From contig CM070579.1 of NCBI GenBank assembly GCA_036346355.1, positions 9,424,001 through 9,488,000 on the forward strand: a stretch of 64,000 bases of DNA, read 5' to 3'. Numbering within the stretch: the first letter of the stretch is position 1; every line of letters starts with the position of its first letter. The notes beneath the pieces are model-generated. The model was not told the origin of the DNA. It was given only the letters and a program-made list of their open reading frames with translations, and ran no database searches. The translations under genes were made by a program, and so were the position numbers. The DNA comes from Rhipidocladum racemiflorum. Its lineage: Eukaryota; Streptophyta; Magnoliopsida; Poales; Poaceae. Shown here piece by piece: positions 57,552 to 64,000 of the stretch.

Positions 57552-58145
57552 TTGAGTGCTCTAAATTTCAACTAAGTGCTTGATTTTACCATGACATGGG
57601 TACTTCAAATTTCAACTAAGTACTTGATTTTACCGTGACATGGATACTTCAAACTTCAACTAAGTGCTTGATTTTACCATGACATGGGTACTTCAAATTT
57701 CAACTAAGTGCTTGATTTTACCATGACATGGATACTTCAAATTTCAACTAAGTGCTTGATTTTACCATGATATGGATATTTCAAACTTCAAATTTCAACT
57801 AAGTGCTTGATTTTACCATGACATGGATACTTCAAACTTCAACTAAGTGCTCTATTTTACCATGACATGGATGCTTCAAACTTCAAATTGGGAGCACTTA
57901 GTTAAAATTGGGAGCACCCATGTCATAGTAAAATCAAGCACTTCGTTGAGGTTTGAAATTTGAAGTATCCATGTCATAGTAAAATCCATTGACAAGCACT
58001 TAGTTGAAATTTGAAGTATCCATGTCATAGTAAAATCAAACACTTAGTTGAGGTTTGAAGTATCCATGTCATGGTAAAATCAAGCACTTAGTTGAAATTT
58101 GAAGTACCCATGTCATGGTAAAATCGAGCACTTAGTTAAAATAGA
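57552..58145. repeat. inverted 44-bp minisatellite inside the CACTA element
   Basis: About seven units of TGCTTGATTTTACCATGACA... TTCAACTAAG run forward from 57552 to about 57890, then about five units run in reverse (CATGTCATGGTAAAATCAAG) to 58145. The two arms could pair as a hairpin of roughly 250 bp. Confidence 0.9.
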
Positions 58146-58232
58146 GCATGACAAATTCAGAGTATGAGAATACTAAAATTAGTGTTCGGGTCCTTTGTGG
58201 GGTTAAGGGGAGGGGGACACGTTATATTTCAA

Positions 58233-58348
58233 ATGTGATCATGCCAACACTACGGTACTAGATCACATAAGAACTCTGAAGTTAAGTGTGCTTGGGCTGG
58301 AGTAGTACTAGGATGGGTGACCTCTCGGGAAGTGCTTGTATTTGCATT
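58233..58348 (+). pseudogene. 5S rRNA-like sequence, near full length, degenerate
   Basis: Aligns along its length with plant 5S rRNA: ATGTGATCATGCCAACACTA at the start, AGAACTCTGAAGTTAAGTGT and GCTTGGGCTGGAGTAGTACT then AGGATGGGTGACC. Most of the internal A box (AGTTAAG-GTGCTTGGGC) and C box is kept. The substitutions (e.g. CTCTGAA for CTCCGAA) and the CACTA setting argue against a working rRNA gene. Confidence 0.85.
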
Positions 58349-58352
58349 AAAA

Positions 58353-58452
58353 TCGGTGGTAGAACTCATTAGTTAAGCGTGCTTAGGTGAGAGTATTACT
58401 AATTAGGATGGGTGAGGGGTGACCTCTTAGAAAATATCTTCATTTTGTGTTA
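58353..58452 (+). pseudogene. 5S rRNA-like sequence, second truncated copy
   Basis: Retains AGAACTCATTAGTTAAGCGT, GCTTAGGTGAGAGTATTACT and AGGATGGGTGA followed by GGGGTGACCTC (a short internal duplication); the 5' third is missing. It lies directly after the first copy, closer than units of a normal 5S array. Confidence 0.75.
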
Positions 58453-59010
58453 AAAGCCGAATATTAAATATAATTATTTGTGGCGGTTTTTCTTCGTAAC
58501 CGCCACAAATAATGCATTATCGATGACGGTTTTTCTTTGAACCGCCATCGATAATATTATCGCTATGGTTCAAAACCGCCACTGATAATCTTCGATTATC
58601 AGTGGCACTATATCAGTGGCGGTTCAAAAAACCGCCACTGATGGCAGTTACGAACCGCCACTGATGTCTATTTTTCTAGCAGTGTACTATTCTGATAAAA
58701 GGCTGACCAACAAATTTAAACCGAATGAAAAATGGTGCATACCATGTTAGAAAATTTTGAAATTTTTTGGATAGTCCTAACACATCATTAATGTTTTCAT
58801 AAAATTTTCAGATGATGATCAAGCCTAAGAAATATTAAAAAATTTGGACAGTGCTACTGAAGGCTGATCGGTAAATTTCAACTAAATGAAAAATGGTTCA
58901 AACCACGTTAGAAAATTTTTATGGATGGTACTAATGCATGTTATTATAAAATATCTAAATGATAATCAAACTTGAGAAATTTTTAAAAATTATAATGGTT
59001 CTACTGTCCT

Positions 59011-61724
59011 GATAAAAGTCTTACGGTGCTATTCCTCCTGATAAATGTTATTAATTTTAAGACCTATTTCTTAAAATTAATACGTAGGTTTAGCAAGTTT
59101 CCAAAACACATTGGCAGGTGGTTCACCTGGCAGAGAGTTTTACAATTTATCAGGGTGTTTCGGTACCATTTCTACTAACATTTTGCCCAGTTTGTTTCTT
59201 TGCATTATGGCCCCTTTAATTAATTCCTGTCTCGCCGCGCTTGCTTGTGATGCAAATGGCAGCATTCCGATTGTACCTCGTCTGCCGCTGCTCTCCAGAT
59301 GACTTTGAAGTGTACAAAGAAGGCACACCTGCGAGCCAAATCTTGTCCAATAGAATGCAAGCCGGTCCATAATATGTAAAATCCGGTCTAATTCACCAAA
59401 ATCTTGATGAAATTTGCCAAAATTTCATCGAGATTTCTGAAAAAAAAAACTATGACAATTTGATTTTTTTTTTTCAAATTTGTTTATTCTGTCGGGATTA
59501 TGAATCACGAGGTGGGGGGGGGGATCCAAGATTTCACTAAAATTTCACCTGGATATTGAGCCTTAGTGCCATTTGACCGAGCTCTAGCTCGGGTCATTAG
59601 CCAAATGCACGACCTCTAGAGCTCGACTTTTCCAGAGCCGATTTTACACAGGGAGATTGAAGCATCATTTTTTCGAGCTTGGCTGGTTCTGTCCTCCCAA
59701 GAGATGGAAAATGACAGCATAATATAAGGTGAAGGGGTAAGGCGGAGGAAGGGACGATCGACGAGGGAGAGGTGAGGTCGAGAGAGGGGCGGCCAACGAC
59801 AAAGAGGTGGAGTTGGGTGGGAGGCAAAGTAGGCAGCGGTCGATGGGTGAGACGAGGCAGTGGTGGATGGATCGGGTGGAGGCGACGAGGGAGAGGGCAA
59901 GGGGTGAGATGAAGTGGGGGCAAAATGGTCTTTTGCATGTATTTAGGAGATGAAGCCCAAGAATAAGGTCTCGTTTTGTACTGTTCCTGCTCCTGACTTC
60001 CTAGCTGGAGCAGTCGAAGTTAACCGAATGGGCGATACATGGAGCACTGGATTCAAGAATCCAAGCCGAGCGATCCCCACAGAATTTACTATACACAAGG
60101 AGCAACGTTTTGGGTGATTACCACCGGGAGCCAACGCACCGAAATGAAAATGCCCATTCAAGTTGGTAGTATTTACCTGCAAATGCCACAGCTATACCCC
60201 CAGTGTCCCCCGAACTCACCCAGCCCCTATTCCCCATTCACCTCATCGCTATCTATTTGACCTAGGAGACCAGGCGAGCACAGCCATCCGACGTCCACGC
60301 CATGGCATCCACGCCACGACATCCACAGCGATGAGCAGCGACTTGGCGTCCATGGCAGCGTCCAAGATCGGCGACTCAGCATCCACGACGGCGTCCATGA
60401 GCGATGATCGGCCATGGAGGAGCGGCGACATCCACGAGCAGTGACCGAGCATGGAGGAGCGACGACCCAGCATCCACGAGCAGCATCCATGAGCAGCGAC
60501 TTGGCGTCCACGGTGAGCAGCATCCACGGTGCCTCGCAGAGGTTAGCCACAACCCCAGGTTACTCTTCATGCGCAACCCGTGCTCCCCCGACCTCTCCTC
60601 CCATCCGATCAACCCCCAAATTTCCATATCTGAGCAAACCCCTTGCATTGGTTCTTGTTTTTTCATGAATCTAACTAACAAGAGCGTAGATCTGGAATGA
60701 TTCTATGTGAAATTAGTACAAGTGCTAACAAGACCATAGACCTACTGTTCGGTTTTGATCTGGCAATAGTTAAGAACTAGACAATAAATTCATAAAATTG
60801 TAAAATGACCAACCTCATTCTTGCATTTTAGTATTCTCAAATTTACATTAGTCCAAAAGCAACGTTAGGACTCCATGAACCTACTAATAAAGAAGATGAA
60901 TTCATAGCCATACTTCACTCCTCATGTGTGGTGAACGAATTGGTTGGGCATATGGCATAAATATAGGTTCTTGGATCTGTGGATTTACTGCGAAATGTTC
61001 TTTTTTCTTGGCATTCTGTTCGAGAAAACAACTTCTTTTACAAGATACATAAGATGATTTGCTCCAATGATCTGAACAAACTGATTTGCCCTGGCAGTGT
61101 AGCAAGAATATGAACCCAATTTGCTATTTTTAGAATGCCAGATCTTCCATAATATGTTTAACTTCGGTCTTTTGTATGGACAGCATTGCTTCAAAATGAC
61201 TTCATTTAAACTAACAAAATTTATATACACATGTCACATGTGTGGACAGTTTGGGTGCCTTGTAAGATAGATCTATAGCCAAGCAAAGGTGGAAAGAGAT
61301 GGAAATGAGATAAAAATAAGATCAATGAGGTATTTCAATTTTTAGGAGTTGGCTTGTCTGCCGATTGATAGACACATGGGAAGTATTTCAATTTTCAAGA
61401 GTTGGCCTGAGCACTAGTGAAAGGCCTAAGGCTAATAGGGCACCACTTATTCGTTTATTAATATGATACACCATTAGAATTTTTTTTTAGCATGGAAAAC
61501 TTCACCAATTCTCTACAATACACCACTAGAATATCATTATTGGTTGTTAATGGAAGATGATTTCTAGTTCTCTGAGAAGCATAAATTGATGAATTCAGTA
61601 CAGAGCACAAATGATAACAATAGATATAGTCAATGTGCTCGTATTTGCTAATAGAGTAATAATTTCTTTTACTTTTTTTTTTGGTCAAAATGCTAATACC
61701 CATTTGAACAAAGTATGGACTAAT
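59011..61724. other. intergenic; minisatellite at 60280-60540
   Basis: No gene recognised. Contains an eight- to ten-base G run near 59514, a purine-rich patch at 59740-59900, and a degenerate GC-rich repeat at 60280-60540 (CATCCACGAGCAG, GAGCAGCGACTTGGCGTCCA, CATGGAGGAGCG). Open frames there run on both strands and reflect the repeat. Confidence 0.5.
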
Positions 61725-64000
61725 TGTCGGGACCCGAATTTGCAAATCCGGACCCTCTGTGTATTCAGCACTAGTCCAGGAACGCGCTAGTGCACACAGT
61801 CTTAACATCGGTAAATATCACAATCATACCACTCGATACTAATAAAGTACTTTAATTAAATAGTCAAACTGGTTGCTCGACCTTATGGTCAAGTTACAAA
61901 TATACGCCACGCAGGGCGAAACTTATTAAGAGAGAAATAATAGCAGCGGAAAATAAAATAACTTCGTGGCGCCATCCAAGATACCACAGTAACCGATCGG
62001 GCTCGCTCCCTAAGTAGACGGTTCCTCTTGGAGCTCCTCCTCCAAAGTGGTGTAGACTCCTCTTCAACTGATGTTGTATTGTGGCAAGGGTGAGTACTTG
62101 GTACTCAACAAGTCATGCACAGAATGCAAGCTAATATACTACATGAATGGCTTGATACAAAGGAATAGCTCAAGGTATAATTGCAAGAAATGACATTTAA
62201 CAAATAATATAAGTAGATTCGAAAGCAGTAGAAACAAGTATATTATTAACAACTTTTTCAGGAGTTAAATAAACATCTTTCCCAATCCTAATCCACATTT
62301 CCATCAACATCATTATTAAACCAAACCCAACCTTTCAAGTCCAAGTTATTTTCAAAAAAGTCTAACCCTTGACTGTAATTCCCGAGCGATGTCCAATACC
62401 GCGGACACGGCTATTCGAATAGATTTTTCACTCTGCAGAGGTTATGCACTTTACCCACAAGATACAGTCAAACACCACAAAGGCGAGTTCCCGTAACAAA
62501 GTCTTTCGGAAACCTCTAACAATACAAGTGGTCCTCTCCGGTGTTGCACACTAACCCTTCCCTTAGCAAAGGTGAAGTTTAGGTCAAGCCACCGTTAGAT
62601 GGGTACCTGGTCACAGCCCCGGTACGCTCCCCCGTTCAACTTACACAAAGGGTGTAGTTGACATCCTGAGGTCCCACAGGTACGTTATTAGCAACTTAAT
62701 CAACTAGGTCCATCCCATTACAGACATGTGGTTGCATGTTTGACCCAGTTCAAAGGCTTGCAAGGTTAAGTCCTTAGGGTGACCAGGGCAAGACTACCCG
62801 AAGAACCAAACCAACGTTCCCGGTGCCACAACTGGCCCACCCGATCAATCTTGCCACATGCCCCAGTCAAAAGCTATTTATCAAACCCCCAGTTGATTAC
62901 CATGCACCACGTGCCATCAACTTCACATGATACTTTTCCAAAACAGGTGCAATATATCATTAAGTCCATATTAACATTTGATCGTCCAAAATCATGTCAT
63001 GAGCACGTAGCAGGTCTAAGCAATATACTACAACGATCTAATTTCCCATGTTGGCAGTTTAGTAATGTCCAACTAGTAAACCACAACTAGGGTGACAAGG
63101 GTCATGGCACATATTTAATTAACCAAGGTGTCATACAGCAATTAGGCATTTATCTAATTCCCCAGAATTAAATAAAGTATTTTCTAATTGAACTAGCATG
63201 CAATAAGTTAAATCAAAATAGGTTTCAAGATAGGATCAATATGGTCAAAGCATAACTTGCCTTCAAAAAGTACTTGCTCTTGGTCCTGAGCTGGCTCCTG
63301 GGTCAATACTTCTCCTTCGAATCCTTCCGGCACTTCAACGTCTACTCGTAACGCGTGCAAATAGCAACCAATGAATAAAATAGTAGACAAAAAGTGTCCA
63401 AACATCCAAATAAGTTCATAAACAGATAGAGCATAATTTTATGAATTTTTAGAAACTGGAATCGTCAAATTCGGAGTTTAAACGCGAAAGTTATAGCATT
63501 TTGAAGTTTAAATAATCAATTAAATAATAATACAGAGAACAACTTTAGTCCAAAAATTAAATAAAATTCATCATTAGGTAGATCTCAATTTTATACAAAT
63601 TTAGAAATTTGAATCACTCAAATCGGAGTTAAATTGCAAAAGTTATAAGCGTTTGAAGTTTGAATCTAAATTTGAATCAATAAACCGAATTAATTAAATA
63701 ATTTCTTTTTTGGAAAATGATTTATTGCGTCAGCAGTGACACGTGGCAGCCTCTGATTGGTCTGCTGACGTCAGCCGGTTCATGGACGTGGTCCATGGTT
63801 TCGCTTCAGTCTCAGTGGACCTGGTCCACGGCTCACGTGTGATCGACAGTGAGACCCATGGGGGTAGCGTCATCGGCGTCGGCGAGGACTCGGCCCGGCT
63901 GGCGGCGAGTGGGACCCAGGTAGCGTCAAGGTGGACGTCACCGCATGGCTGGGTGGCGGTGGCGACAGGTGGGCCCCTCGACACGCGGGCCGCGTGTCGA
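61725..64000 (-). repeat. LTR of another gypsy-type element, minus orientation, cut by the window end
   Basis: Left border TGTCGGGACCCG (minus-strand end CGGGTCCCGACA). It contains the palindrome GAGTAC-TTG-GTACTC at 62092-62106, ATTCGAATAGATTTTTCACTCTGCAGAGG and TTTACCCACAAGATAC phrases also found in LTR copies 1-3, an acidic segment at 63208-63345 and a GC-rich promoter-side region after 63730. No primer site lies to its left, so it is either a 3' LTR with the element extending right, or a solo LTR. Confidence 0.7.
63208..63345 (-). other. acidic mini-exon-like segment in LTR 61725-64000
   Basis: The minus strand reads VDVEVPEGFEGEVLTQEPAQ and DQEQVLFEGKLCFDHIDPI after GCACGCGTTACGAGTAG. 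Same place, acidity and Gln content as the segments in LTR copies 1-3. Confidence 0.45.

Larger units (their letters stand above)
57127..58684. mobile_element. non-autonomous CACTA (En/Spm) element, 1558 bp
   Basis: Begins CACTACTACAAAA and ends CTAGCAGTG, flanked by a perfect 3-bp target duplication TAC (57124-57126 and 58685-58687). Both subterminal regions (57155-57540 and 58480-58670) are packed with TGGCGGTT/AACCGCCA motifs in paired inverted units, the type bound by CACTA accessory proteins. There is no transposase. The centre consists of a 44-bp minisatellite in two opposing arms and two 5S rRNA-like sequences. Confidence 0.95.
56970..59010. repeat. about 169-bp tandem repeat, three units, split by the CACTA element
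   Basis: Units share TAAATTTCAACTGAACAAATGG, TGGATGGTCCTGACCCATCA, CATAAAATTTTCAGATGAT and GACAGTGCTACT. Removing 57127-58687 restores a continuous first unit. Unit starts are near 56980, 58709 and 58878. A weaker relative lies at 59380-59450. Confidence 0.8.

Noticed and set aside
58233..58452. Functional 5S rRNA genes
   Set aside because: Several substitutions, one copy truncated, spacing unlike a 5S array, and both inside a CACTA element.
60163..60700. Overlapping frames on both strands at 60.2-60.7 kb
   Set aside because: They translate a GC-rich minisatellite; no domain and mutual overlap.
1..64000. CRISPR array, bacterial operon, tRNA genes
   Set aside because: No regularly spaced repeat-spacer array, no bacterial-type genes and no cloverleaf with internal boxes recognised; repeats present are transposon or minisatellite in type.

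Overview
This is a stretch of plant nuclear DNA, almost certainly from a grass (Poaceae). The evidence is two spliced plant genes with GC-rich first exons (a phytocyanin and a CYP40-type cyclophilin) embedded in dense nested transposable elements of grass type: a Ty3/gypsy element primed by tRNA-iMet with long LTRs, several further LTR copies, hAT and CACTA non-autonomous elements, a Mutator-like element (MULE) with a plant mobile domain gene, Ulp1-protease transposon genes and a Pong-like PIF/Harbinger element. The species cannot be named from the sequence alone. Only two ordinary host genes were found.

Layout. 1-7.2 kb: 5' half of a decayed minus-strand Ty3/gypsy element (RNase H, RT, protease, zinc knuckles, gag, an extra ORF upstream of gag, PBS, about 3.1-kb 5' LTR); integrase lies off the left edge. 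7.2-11.7 kb: two related LTR copies head to head. 11.7-16 kb: repeats, with a 492-bp hAT-type element carrying a perfect 8-bp target duplication at 13.8-14.3 kb and a 170-bp direct repeat at 14.8-15.5 kb. 16.0-16.9 kb: phytocyanin gene (minus). 17-23 kb: intergenic repeats, a foldback and an hAT transposase C-terminal fragment. 23.2-29.6 kb: CYP40 gene (minus, 8 coding exons, 410 codons). 30-33.4 kb: a decayed minus-strand gene with two successive Ulp1-like cysteine protease regions. 33.6-36.6 kb: plus-strand LTR. 36.7-48.6 kb: MULE remnants, namely a Mutator transposase with SWIM finger and, downstream on the same strand, a plant mobile domain (PMD) gene; the transposase 3' end is split by a 2172-bp solo LTR with matching 5-bp target duplication. 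50.5-56.7 kb: a PIF/Harbinger element with both TIRs and TTA target duplications, a plus-strand DDE transposase gene, a minus-strand Myb-like gene and a possible third, spliced gene. 57.1-58.7 kb: a CACTA element with TAC target duplication, containing an inverted minisatellite and two degenerate 5S rRNA-like copies, inserted into an array of about 169-bp repeats. 61.7-64 kb: part of another minus-strand LTR.

How it fits together. CYP40 and the phytocyanin are the likely host functions: an Hsp90 co-chaperone peptidyl-prolyl isomerase and a secreted blue copper protein. Everything else is transposon biology. The insertion order is partly readable: the solo LTR entered the MULE, and the CACTA element entered the 169-bp array. 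Observations most worth following are the third gene in the Harbinger element; a palindrome and a splice-acceptor plus acidic mini-exon signature at matching places in different LTRs; tandem Ulp1 units sharing upstream repeats with the neighbouring MULE; and the 5S-like copies inside the CACTA element. All exon joins were made by eye from splice consensus and reading frame; boundaries given as approximate are by comparison between copies.
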